The position numbers and the translations under genes were made by a program. DNA of 34,940 bases. It comes from an uncultured Eubacterium sp. Lineage in GTDB: Bacteria; Bacillota_A; Clostridia; Lachnospirales; Lachnospiraceae. Position 1 is the first letter of the stretch, and each line of letters starts with the position of its first letter. The notes beneath the pieces were generated by a model. That model searched no databases. It was given only the letters and a program-made list of their open reading frames with translations, and was not told where the DNA came from. The stretch lies in contig CAOKJJ010000033.1 of NCBI GenBank assembly GCA_948468465.1, forward strand, positions 1 through 34,940. Reading direction: 5' to 3'. Shown piece after piece: positions 8,258 to 15,676 of the stretch.

Positions 8258-9403
8258 CTATGAAAACAGCTCTGCCGTTTTTGCCATTCGATCTGCGATC
8301 TGCACGCCAAAAGGACAGCGGCTTTCACAGCTTCGGCAGCCAATGCATTCATCAGCATGATGTTCCAGCGCATGGTAGTGGGCTTTTACGGCAGCAGGAA
8401 CCTCAGGCTGCATCACAGCCAGGTCATAATATTTGTTTACCAGAGCGATGTCAATGTTTACCGGGCATGGCTTGCAGTGGCCGCAGTAAGTGCATTCGCC
8501 CTGCCCAAAGGTATGGCGGGGAGCTTTTGCCAGTACATTTGCATAATCTTTCTCCTGCTGGGTGGCAGTTTCATAGGCCACAGCCTGTTCGACATGTTCC
8601 GGCGTGTCGTAGCCTGCCAGAACCGATGCGATTGCCGGGCGGGTGAGACAGTAATGGATGCACTGTACTGGGGTTAAGGCTGCGCCGAATGGAGAACGCT
8701 TTGCGTCAAACAGCCGGCCTCCGGCATAAGGCTTCATGACAGTAATGCCGATGTCCTTTTGTTCGCAAAGCCGGTACATGTTTGCCCGGACAGGGTCGAT
8801 GCCGCTTAGGCCTGCCTCATACTCATCTACAAAATAAGCGTCGATATTATCAGTCGGCGGCAGCAGGTCAAAGGCAGGATTTACGCTGAACATCAGCATT
8901 TCCACCAGGCCGCTTTCCGCCGCTTTGATGGCCATGGCAGGATTGTGGGTGCTCATGCCGATGTGTCGGATTTTGCCTGAGGATTTTAATTCTTTGACAT
9001 ATTCTAGGTAAGGGCCGCCCATGGCATCTTCCCAGTCGCTTTCCTGGTCAATGAAGTGCATCATGCCAAGATCAATGTAGTCTGTCTGCATCCGCGCCAG
9101 CAGGTCTTCAAAAGCTTCCCTGCATTTTTCAGGATCGCGTGAGCGCTCATACTGGCCGTTTTGCCAGGTGGAGCCGATATGCCCCTGAATAAACCAGTGT
9201 TCCCGCCTGTCGGATAAGGCTTTGCCGATATTTGACCGCACGTTAGGCTCCGACATCCAGCAGTCTAAAATGTTGATTCCAAGTTCCTGGGCACGGTCGA
9301 TGACCGCTTTGCATTCTTCGTAATTATGGCGCTCCAGCCATTCACCGCCTAAGCCGATCTCACTGACCATCAGTCCTGTTTTTCCTAGTTTTCGATAATT
9401 CAT
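8258..9403 (-). CDS. Aldo/keto reductase with C-terminal 4Fe-4S ferredoxin domain
   Basis: A 381-residue cytosolic oxidoreductase. Residues 1 to about 280 form the aldo/keto reductase barrel: MNYRKLGKTGLMVSEIGLGG, NILDCW with the catalytic Asp, the Lys-containing IRHIGMSTHNP and an Asp/His-rich DLGMMHFID. The last part carries two cysteine clusters, CTYCGHCKPCPVNIDI and CIGCRSCESRCPFGV, which would hold two 4Fe-4S clusters. This architecture is common in anaerobes; the substrate is unknown. The start at 9403 follows AAAGGAGTGA. A 12-bp inverted repeat lies 33 bases upstream. It converges on argD. Confidence 0.92.
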   Translation of the reverse strand: MNYRKLGKTGLMVSEIGLGGEWLERHNYEECKAVIDRAQELGINILDCWMSEPNVRSNIGKALSDRREHWFIQGHIGSTWQNGQYERSRDPEKCREAFEDLLARMQTDYIDLGMMHFIDQESDWEDAMGGPYLEYVKELKSSGKIRHIGMSTHNPAMAIKAAESGLVEMLMFSVNPAFDLLPPTDNIDAYFVDEYEAGLSGIDPVRANMYRLCEQKDIGITVMKPYAGGRLFDAKRSPFGAALTPVQCIHYCLTRPAIASVLAGYDTPEHVEQAVAYETATQQEKDYANVLAKAPRHTFGQGECTYCGHCKPCPVNIDIALVNKYYDLAVMQPEVPAAVKAHYHALEHHADECIGCRSCESRCPFGVQIADRMAKTAELFS

Positions 9404-9435
9404 TTGTCACTCCTTTCTGATCGTATGGGGGTTGT

Positions 9436-9478
9436 ATATACGTAACAGTTCAAGGGTTATCTGGATTGTTACGTATAT
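9436..9478. promoter_or_regulatory. 12-bp inverted repeat upstream of the aldo/keto reductase
   Basis: ATATACGTAACA (9436-9447) and its exact complement (9467-9478) are separated by 19 bases. A second small dyad GGCGG..CCGCC lies at 9481-9497. Arms of this length could be a repressor operator or a leader hairpin controlling the reductase. No regulator gene is adjacent. Confidence 0.6.
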
Positions 9479-9769
9479 TCGGCGGATGATAGCCGCCGGT
9501 TGTCGCTGTAGGTATTTTTTACTATATCGGAGTTTTGCACATTTGGCAATAAGAAAATTAACATAAAAGATGATATAGATTGCATTTTTACGCAGCCATT
9601 GGAATCCGCTATGAGATTTTAACAACTGTGGATTTTTTCATAAATGTTCACGGATTTAAGCGTAAGTATGAGAAAACTAGTCGGGTGAAGAGAAAATGAC
9701 GTACATACGGTTCAATAGGAGCGCTGGAGCGTGTCTTAAAATTTATTCCCGCAATCTGCATTTTCTACT
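9479..9769. other. Gene-free stretch
   Basis: No intact gene was seen. A weak plus-strand reading from about 9698 leads into the GNAT remnant at 9770 but is broken. The minus-strand promoter of the aldo/keto reductase should lie in the first part, but no convincing -35/-10 pair was found. Confidence 0.4.
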
Positions 9770-9838
9770 GTGCGAAGACTTTATCAAAAGTTTGGTTTTG
9801 ATAAAGTCAGTACAACGAATACAGTTTATATATTCTAA
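9770..9838 (+). pseudogene. C-terminal remnant of a GNAT acetyltransferase
   Basis: Frame ending at TAA 9836-9838 reads VRRLYQKFGFDKVSTTNTVY, which resembles the end of a GNAT domain (A-x-x-LY-x-K-x-GF-x-x-V). The reading frame upstream is closed by a stop about 10 codons earlier. The DNA also contains a 13-bp hairpin (9777-9789 with 9796-9808), so a terminator-like role is the alternative explanation. Confidence 0.45.
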
Positions 9839-9948
9839 TTTTCATACACAACATTTTATTATAAAATAGCCCTGCCATCACTCAGATAGTTGGGCTAAAC
9901 AGCAAAATTCGATAGAGCATAAGTGTAGCTGTGTTAGCGAGAGCATTT

Positions 9949-10281
9949 TTATTTAAAAACGCTCTCATAGTCTTGAAGATCGTGGTAAACTCCAATAACA
10001 AACACCTGTTTTTCCGCAATTTTGTACAGAAAGAAATACCGATGGCGTTTAAGATGTATTGTGCGATACCCTAAACTGTGCAATTCTGGATCGTCACACA
10101 GCTTAAGGCTGTCTGCCATATGCGAAAGTCTCATGACAGTTTCTTTCATGTCCTGCTCAACGTTATAAGATGCTTGTGGGTTTTCTAGCTTAAAACAGAT
10201 ATAGTCAAGAATATCCTGAACCTGTACCTTTGCGCTATCAGTTAATGTAACATTAAAATCCGTATCTACATTCCAGTTCAC
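9949..10281 (-). CDS. RelE/ParE family toxin
   Basis: A 110-residue toxin of the RelE/ParE fold. Family features are the early LTDSAKVQVQDILDYI helix, the mid region LHSLGYRTIHLKRHRYFFLYK and the C-terminal strand VFVIGVYHDLQDYESVF. A GTG at 10279-10281 is the chosen start, because GGAGG lies 6 bases upstream and the frame upstream belongs to the antitoxin end; an ATG further up gives a non-family N-terminus. It overlaps the antitoxin gene by 29 bases, typical of a coupled pair. RelE members cut ribosome-bound mRNA and ParE members poison gyrase; which applies here is unclear. Confidence 0.85.
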   Translation of the reverse strand: MNWNVDTDFNVTLTDSAKVQVQDILDYICFKLENPQASYNVEQDMKETVMRLSHMADSLKLCDDPELHSLGYRTIHLKRHRYFFLYKIAEKQVFVIGVYHDLQDYESVFK

Positions 10282-10525
10282 TAAACACCTCCGACGCATC
10301 GCTATATTTCTTATGAACAATTTCTTGTTCTGCATTTCTGACATCCCTATAGAAATCTTCTCGGCTCATAGGTTTAAGAAATTTGCCGACAGCCTCATCT
10401 GCCTCTTCGTCGGTCAATATTTTTTCCTGGCGAGAAAGAAGCTGGAGCGTAAAATCACGTACTTTTATTAAATCTGCTTCTGGTAGTGTCTTTATTATTG
10501 CAAGGGTGCTTTCAATCGTATTCAT
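10253..10525 (-). CDS. Antitoxin partner of the RelE/ParE toxin
   Basis: A 90-residue, charged protein, upstream of and overlapping the toxin. The N-terminal helix MNTIESTLAIIKTLPEADLI is a probable DNA-binding or dimer part, and the acidic tail (DEEADEAVGKFL then SREDFYRDV) is the probable toxin-wrapping part. It should neutralise the toxin and repress its own promoter. The start at 10525 follows GGAGG by 8 bases. I recognise it mainly by context and size. Confidence 0.75.
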   Translation of the reverse strand: MNTIESTLAIIKTLPEADLIKVRDFTLQLLSRQEKILTDEEADEAVGKFLKPMSREDFYRDVRNAEQEIVHKKYSDASEVFSELECRYGF

Positions 10526-10566
10526 TACAAATTCCTCCGTTCAAAGTTATGTTGTGATTCACTGTC

Positions 10567-10595
10567 ATTATAGCATTTTTTACATAGAAGATAAA
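10567..10595 (-). promoter_or_regulatory. Predicted toxin-antitoxin promoter
   Basis: On the minus strand TTTATC (10590-10595) is followed after 17 bases by a perfect TATAAT (10567-10572), 41 bases upstream of the antitoxin start. Confidence 0.55.
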
Positions 10596-10689
10596 CTCTT
10601 TTAATGAAATTTTTAACCCATGATTTTTACTTCTTATACAAAGATCGGGATACGCCTCAGAGAGGTATATCCCGTACAGATTTCATTAG

Positions 10690-11135
10690 GAACTGTATGT
10701 AAATAACCTATGGCCATTTGCTTGTCTTTTTCTCTGGGAGCGTTCTGCTCCGTGGCATTGGCACAGGGCAGTAGAAATTTTTTATATAGAGAGCGGCATT
10801 CTTGAATGTTATACCCCTGGAGGAAAAATTGCGTTTCCGAAAGGAAGCGGATGCATGGTAAATTCAAATGTGCTTCATATGATAAAGGCTTTATCACATA
10901 CGGAAACAAATGTTCCGCTTGTTCATCTTTTTGACGTTTCTATGCTTGCAGGGAAGCATGGGAGCAAAATAGAACAAAAGCTTGCCAAATGTTGGCAGAA
11001 GGGCAGGAACCTATTACGACAATCAGCCAATCTTGCGATTTAGGAAGCAGCAGCTATTTTGGAAAAATTTTTCGGAAATACGCTCACTGCACACCCTCAG
11101 AGTACCGACAGAAATGGCAGGATTGTAATATATAA
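10690..11135 (+). pseudogene. AraC family regulator, internally deleted and frameshifted
   Basis: The frame from 10690 reads as the cupin sensor of a Lachnospiraceae-type AraC protein: PWHWHRAVEIFYIESGILE, FPKGSGCMVNSNVLHMI and LAGKHGSKIEQK. It then jumps, in a different frame from 10980, to the second helix-turn-helix: ACQMLAEGQEPITTISQSC, SSSYFGKIFRKYAHCTPSEY, stop at 11133. The stretch between the cupin domain and the second DNA-binding helix (about 100 or more residues in full proteins) is missing. The start is also lost. This explains most of the region between the toxin-antitoxin pair and the HAD remnant. Confidence 0.8.
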
Positions 11136-11276
11136 TGGCATAAATGGAATATCTTTTTCTTTTAAACCGCACTATAATGATATCCGCATAGGCAAAGAGC
11201 ATATGCCAGGCCAGAAAGGACCAGTTAGTATAAGTTCTGCTGTCATTCAGACATGCAAGATAGAAGGAAAAAGAAA

Positions 11277-11585
11277 ATGATTAAAAATATAGTGTTTGAT
11301 TTTGGAAATGTAATTATAAAGTGGGATATAAATTCCATTCTTGAAAAGTATGCTATTCATGATGTGGAATCAAAAAAGTTAAAAGAGATTATTTTTGAAT
11401 CAGAAGAATGGCTTCAACTGGATGAAGGAATAATAAATAAAGGACAGGCGGAAAAGATATTTCAAGACAAAGCACCAGACAATTTAAAAAATCAAGTAAG
11501 AGAAATTATGAATACATGGTTTGAAAAATTTTCGCTAAATCCCCAAGAGTGCTTTTTTATAGATGTACAGATACACATGTCTTAA
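11277..11585 (+). pseudogene. HAD family phosphatase, internally deleted
   Basis: The first 80 or so residues are a normal HAD hydrolase start: MIKNIVFDFGNVIIKWD with motif I, then the cap helices ending MNTWFEKFS. It passes directly to LNPQECFFIDV, which normally sits near motif IV of the same family (typically P-E-x-x-FIDD), then ends after QIHMS. The core between them, carrying motifs II and III, is absent, and the second motif IV aspartate is lost. A full protein would have about 200 residues; this has 102. Ribosome site is weak (GGAAAAAG). Confidence 0.8.
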
Positions 11586-11648
11586 CGTAACATATCATCT
11601 GATCTGCGTTACATTTTCTGAATTATTTCTGAAGATTTAAAAATCCTA

Positions 11649-11677
11649 TTGAAATACTTACACAATTTCGTTAAAAT
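11649..11677 (+). promoter_or_regulatory. Predicted promoter of the competence operon
   Basis: TTGAAA (11649-11654), 17-base spacer, TAAAAT (11672-11677), about 75 bases before the comEA-like start. The 166-base gap 11586-11751 holds nothing else recognisable. Confidence 0.5.
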
Positions 11678-11751
11678 AAGAACGATAGGCATTGAGGGAC
11701 TCTTTTTCCATTTCATATCCATATTTGGGATCAGGGAAAAGGAGAATGCAT

Positions 11752-12429
11752 ATGAATAAATTTAACAAAACAGCATACATGTTTTTTATATGGGCAGTTT
11801 TTATGTGCTGCGGATGCGGAAGAGAAGATACCAGGATGTATCTGGAAGCAAAAACGCAGGAAACAACGGTATCAGAACAACTGTCCGGGACAGCTGCGGA
11901 CGACGCTGCGCGGGATGCAGATCAGGATGCAGACCAGGATTCAGACTTAAAAGAAGAAACAGCGATTTGTTTTGTCTATGTCTGCGGCGCTGTCAGACAT
12001 CCCGGTGTATATGAGCTGCCGCAGGGAAGCAGGGTCTATGAGGCGCTTGCGCTTGCCGGCGGTTTGAGAAAAGACGCTTATGAGAAAAATTTGAATCAGG
12101 CGCAGCAGATTGCGGACGGTCAGATGATCGAGGTGCTTACCATAGAAGAATTCGAAGAAGGCAGGCAGCAAAATATGACGCAGCAGGCAGACCGGCAGCA
12201 AACAGATCCGCAGCAGACAGATCCGCATGACGGCCGGATTGACTTAAATACGGCCACGATGGAGCAGCTTATGACGCTAAGCGGGATTGGAGAGGCGAAA
12301 GCCGCCAATATTATCGCTTATCGGGAAAGCTGCGGCGGGTTTTCCGCTCCGGAAGAGATTATGAACGTAAGCGGGATTGGGGAAGGCGTGTATGCAAGAA
12401 TTCAGGATAAAATAACAGTGATACGATAA
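11752..12429 (+). CDS. comEA: ComEA-like DNA-binding lipoprotein
   Basis: A 225-residue exported protein. The N-terminal hydrophobic segment (AYMFFIWAVFMCCGCG) ends in a Cys-rich lipobox-like site, so it is probably lipid-anchored rather than held by a transmembrane helix. Residues ~75-135 form an SLBB domain (VYVCGAVRHPGVYELPQGSR, AGGLRKDA). After a Gln/Asp-rich linker (QQTDPQQTDP), the C-terminal helix-hairpin-helix domain reads RIDLNTATMEQLMTLSGIGE and IMNVSGIGEGVYARIQDKI. ComEA binds incoming double-stranded DNA outside the membrane and passes it to ComEC. ATG 11752 follows AAAAGGAG by 7 bases. It heads a five-gene run ending with comEC. Confidence 0.88.
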   Translation: MNKFNKTAYMFFIWAVFMCCGCGREDTRMYLEAKTQETTVSEQLSGTAADDAARDADQDADQDSDLKEETAICFVYVCGAVRHPGVYELPQGSRVYEALALAGGLRKDAYEKNLNQAQQIADGQMIEVLTIEEFEEGRQQNMTQQADRQQTDPQQTDPHDGRIDLNTATMEQLMTLSGIGEAKAANIIAYRESCGGFSAPEEIMNVSGIGEGVYARIQDKITVIR

Positions 12430-12443
12430 CGATGGAGGTTAGC

Positions 12444-13133
12444 ATGGCGAAGAAGGTTCTGGTGGTTGATGATGAAAAGCTGATAGTAAAAGGAATCCGG
12501 TTCAGTTTGGAACAGGATGGCATGGAAGTGGACTGTGCCTATGACGGGGAAGAAGCATTGCAGAAAGCAAATGCCAGTGCATATGATATGATTTTGCTGG
12601 ATCTGATGCTGCCTAAAATAGATGGCATGGAAGTATGCCAGCGTGTCAGGGAATTTTCTGATGTGCCGATTGTTATGCTGACAGCCAAGGGCGACGATAT
12701 GGATAAAATACTTGGATTGGAATATGGTGCGGATGACTATATTACAAAGCCATTTAATATATTGGAGGTTAAGGCAAGGATCAAGGCGATTATGCGCAGG
12801 ACCGGCAAAAAGAAAGTCGTGGAAGAGCGTGCGCATATGATTGAGGACGGTGATTTAAGGCTGGATTGTGAAAGCCGCAGACTGTTTATACAGGAGCGGG
12901 AAGTGAATTTAACGGGCAAGGAATTCGAATTGCTGGAACTACTTGTGCGCAATCCAAATAAAGTCTATGGACGTGAAAAGCTGTTGAATCTTGTCTGGGG
13001 CGCGGACTATCCGGGGGATGTCAGGACCGTGGATGTGCATGTCAGACGGATGAGGGAAAAGATCGAAAAAAATCCAAGCGAGCCAAAATATGTGCATACA
13101 AAGTGGGGAGTCGGATATTATTATCATGGCTGA
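12444..13133 (+). CDS. OmpR/PhoB-type response regulator
   Basis: A 229-residue DNA-binding regulator. The receiver domain (residues ~1-118) has VLVVDDEKLIVKG, the phosphoacceptor Asp53 in MILLDLMLPKIDG, the Thr in IVMLTAKGD and Lys in DYITKPFN. The C-terminal winged helix carries LTGKEFELLELLVRNPNKVY, then VDVHVRRMREKIE and VHTKWGVGYYY. ATG 12444 is used, because the upstream in-frame ATG at 12432 lies inside the GGAGG box. It is 14 bases after the comEA-like stop, and the kinase follows 37 bases later. Its targets are not known. Confidence 0.93.
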   Translation: MAKKVLVVDDEKLIVKGIRFSLEQDGMEVDCAYDGEEALQKANASAYDMILLDLMLPKIDGMEVCQRVREFSDVPIVMLTAKGDDMDKILGLEYGADDYITKPFNILEVKARIKAIMRRTGKKKVVEERAHMIEDGDLRLDCESRRLFIQEREVNLTGKEFELLELLVRNPNKVYGREKLLNLVWGADYPGDVRTVDVHVRRMREKIEKNPSEPKYVHTKWGVGYYYHG

Positions 13134-13173
13134 TAAGTAATCTGAACCGCTGCCGGTAACGAATGGAGTTATG

Positions 13174-14604
13174 ATGAACAGAAAACAGAAAATCCGTAAC
13201 TATTTGAAAAGCTTAAAGTTCCGTTTGCTGCTTGTACTTTTGCTGTTTGGAATTGTGCCGATGCTTGTGATGCAGTTTTTTGTAATTCGTGGTTATAAAA
13301 AGCGTGCCATTAACGTGCGTACGGTAGATATTTTGTCACAGTCTAAAATACTGGCGGACCAGATCGCTGCTTACGGTTATCTGGAAGATCATACGAATGA
13401 AATTATTAATAAGGAATTTGAGCAGTTAACAAATATATATGACGGGAGAATACTGGTGGTAGACCGTGCCTTTCGTATTCAGAAAGACACGTTTGACATT
13501 GACAGTGATAAAATTATTATCTCTGAGGCAGTCGTTAAGTGCATGCAGGGAGAAGATGTTACAAAGCATGACGCGGTCAATGGGTTTATAGAAATTGCGG
13601 TACCGGTGCGTCAGCCGCTGATCGATGAAGTGATTGGCGTTATGCTTGTCAGCGTGTCTACGGATTCGACGCAGACGCATATTGCATATCTGACACAGAT
13701 TGGCTTTATCGTATTGCTGACCGCAGGTGTGATCTGTGTCGTGCTGGCCGTTTTTCTTTCTTCTATGCTGGCGCAGCCGTTTATCCGTTTGTCCAAATCC
13801 ATTAATGAGATCCAGGCCGGCTATGGAGAAGATGAGCTGATGATTCATACGTATTCAGAGACGGAGCTTATTTGCGAGCGGACAAATGAACTGCTGGGGC
13901 GCATGAAGGTGCTGGACGATTCCAGACAGGAGTTTGTATCCAACGTCTCTCATGAACTGAAAACGCCGTTAACCTCTATGAAAGTGCTGGCGGATTCTTT
14001 GAACGGGCAGGATCATGTGCCGGTAGAGCTGTATAAAGAATTTATGCAGGACATTACGAATGAGATTGACCGGGAGAATAAAATTATTACGGATTTGCTG
14101 TCGCTTGTAAAAATGGATAAATCCGCTGATGATTTGAATATTGCAGCGCTGAATATCAATGAGCTGCTGGAGCTGATTTTAAAACGGCTTCGTCCGATTG
14201 CGGAGCAAAAGCATATAGAACTGGTATTGGAGAGCTTTCGTCCGGTAACAGCTGAAGTGGACGAAGTAAAGCTGACGCTTGCGATTTCAAACCTTGTGGA
14301 AAACGCGATCAAATATAATGCTGAAAACGGCTGGGTACATGTGTCTTTAAATGCGGATCATCAGTTTTTTTATATCAAAGTGGAAGATAATGGAATGGGA
14401 ATACCGGAAGAATCGCTGGACCGTATTTTTGAACGGTTTTACCGGGTCGATAAGTCGCATTCAAAGGAGATCGGCGGAACGGGCCTTGGCCTTGCGATTA
14501 CGAGAAGTGTTGTGCTGATGCACCGCGGAGCGATTAAAGCGTTCAGTACGGAAGGAGAGGGAACGATTTTTAACGTTCGCATTCCGTTGAGCTATATTGT
14601 GTGA
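13174..14604 (+). CDS. Sensor histidine kinase
   Basis: A 476-residue membrane kinase, partner of the preceding regulator. Transmembrane 1 (about residues 15-40, FRLLLVLLLFGIVPMLVMQF) and 2 (about 172-197, IGFIVLLTAGVICVVLAVFL) flank an extracellular domain of about 130 residues. A HAMP-like linker follows, then the dimerisation helix with His260 in NVSHELKTPLTS. The ATPase domain has the N box LVENAIKYNAENG, then VEDNGMGIPEESLDRIFERF and IGGTGLGLAITRS. ATG 13174 is better spaced from GGAG than the adjacent ATG 13171. The signal sensed is unknown; the location inside a competence operon is notable. Confidence 0.92.
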   Translation: MNRKQKIRNYLKSLKFRLLLVLLLFGIVPMLVMQFFVIRGYKKRAINVRTVDILSQSKILADQIAAYGYLEDHTNEIINKEFEQLTNIYDGRILVVDRAFRIQKDTFDIDSDKIIISEAVVKCMQGEDVTKHDAVNGFIEIAVPVRQPLIDEVIGVMLVSVSTDSTQTHIAYLTQIGFIVLLTAGVICVVLAVFLSSMLAQPFIRLSKSINEIQAGYGEDELMIHTYSETELICERTNELLGRMKVLDDSRQEFVSNVSHELKTPLTSMKVLADSLNGQDHVPVELYKEFMQDITNEIDRENKIITDLLSLVKMDKSADDLNIAALNINELLELILKRLRPIAEQKHIELVLESFRPVTAEVDEVKLTLAISNLVENAIKYNAENGWVHVSLNADHQFFYIKVEDNGMGIPEESLDRIFERFYRVDKSHSKEIGGTGLGLAITRSVVLMHRGAIKAFSTEGEGTIFNVRIPLSYIV

Positions 14605-14646
14605 AAAACGGTGCATCAGCAGCCGTTACCGATGGAAGGGGATAAG

Positions 14647-15636
14647 ATGAGAAAGTCAGCTGGCAGGATGGCAGGTTTTTGCTGCATCTGGGCATGTTTA
14701 CTAGCGGGATGCCTGTCTGGGTGCGGTTCCGGAAAAAAGGAGTATTCCTATTATATCAGCTATGTGGACAGTGAGCAGACACAGACGGTACAGTCTGGGT
14801 ATGAGCCGGTCAACGCATCTGTAGACGGATTGATCCAGGAGCTGTTAGACAGGCTTGGAACAGATACGGATACCTTAGATTATGTGAAAGCGATTCCGGA
14901 AGGCGTCAGTATTGAGTCCTGGGAAGTGGATCAGGATTGTCTGCAGCTTAATTTTAACAGCTTTTATGGTAAGATGGATCCAATTACAGAGATTTTATGC
15001 CGTCTTGCGATTGTAAAGACGATGACGCAGGTGGAAGGCATAGAAAGCGTCAGCTTTTTTGTACAGGGCGAGCCTTTAAAAGACAGCAGAGGCGAGAAGG
15101 TAGGAGCAGTGACGATTGATTCTTTTGTGGAAAATCCCGGCGAACAGATTAATTCTTACCAGAATGCGACGATTGACCTGTATTTTGCAAATGAAAATGG
15201 AGACGGACTGGTACGTGAGACGCAGGAGGTTCATTACAACAGCAATGTTTCGATGGAGAAACTCGTTATGGAGCATTTGATTTCCGGCCCGAAAAGCGGA
15301 GGGGGGGCAAAAGGTACGATTCCAAAAGAGACAAAGTTAATCAATGTCGCTGTTGTAGATGGGTCTTGCTATGTCAACCTGGATGAAAACTTTAAAAATC
15401 AAAACTATGAGATTTTAGAGCCGGTTGTGATCTATTCGATTGTAAATTCCCTGACCTCTCTGGATCATATTGATCGTGTGCAGATTTCGATTAACGGGGA
15501 TACGAGCGGAAAATACCGGGATGACTTTGAACTGTCTCAGATGTATGAAAAAGATTACAGTTATGTGAGTGCGGCAAAGAGTAAGGCGGTTGTTGTGGAA
15601 GATGTAAAAGATACAGCAAAAGGAGAAGGCTCTTAA
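14647..15636 (+). CDS. GerMN domain lipoprotein
   Basis: A 329-residue lipoprotein (signal peptide with CIWACLLAGCLSGCGSG, lipobox LAGC or LSGC). Two GerMN-type domains follow: one at roughly residues 55-160 (VDGLIQELLDRL, CLQLNFNSFYGKMDPI) and one at about 175-300 (MEKLVMEHLISGP, GSCYVNLDENFKN). GerMN domains occur in GerM and in spore or envelope lipoproteins; their ligand is uncertain. ATG 14647 follows GAAGGGG by 6 bases. It lies 42 bases after the kinase gene and 40 before comEC, so it is probably transcribed with them. A link between DNA uptake and the envelope is an inference from order. Confidence 0.88.
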   Translation: MRKSAGRMAGFCCIWACLLAGCLSGCGSGKKEYSYYISYVDSEQTQTVQSGYEPVNASVDGLIQELLDRLGTDTDTLDYVKAIPEGVSIESWEVDQDCLQLNFNSFYGKMDPITEILCRLAIVKTMTQVEGIESVSFFVQGEPLKDSRGEKVGAVTIDSFVENPGEQINSYQNATIDLYFANENGDGLVRETQEVHYNSNVSMEKLVMEHLISGPKSGGGAKGTIPKETKLINVAVVDGSCYVNLDENFKNQNYEILEPVVIYSIVNSLTSLDHIDRVQISINGDTSGKYRDDFELSQMYEKDYSYVSAAKSKAVVVEDVKDTAKGEGS

Positions 15637-15676
15637 AAACAGGATCACAGCTTAAGCTCAGAAAGGGGGATCAAAG

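Noticed and set aside
8260..8677. Plus-strand frames over the aldo/keto reductase gene
   Set aside because: They lie opposite the ferredoxin domain codons and have no start signals.
9777..9808. 13-bp hairpin considered as a terminator
   Set aside because: It lies inside a frame resembling a GNAT C-terminus, no T run follows and no active gene ends there.
10646..10674. Hairpin CGGGATA..TATCCCG
   Set aside because: No T run on either strand and no gene end to serve.
10634..10909. Minus-strand frame of 91 residues
   Set aside because: It overlaps the clearly recognisable plus-strand AraC cupin remnant and has no ribosome site.
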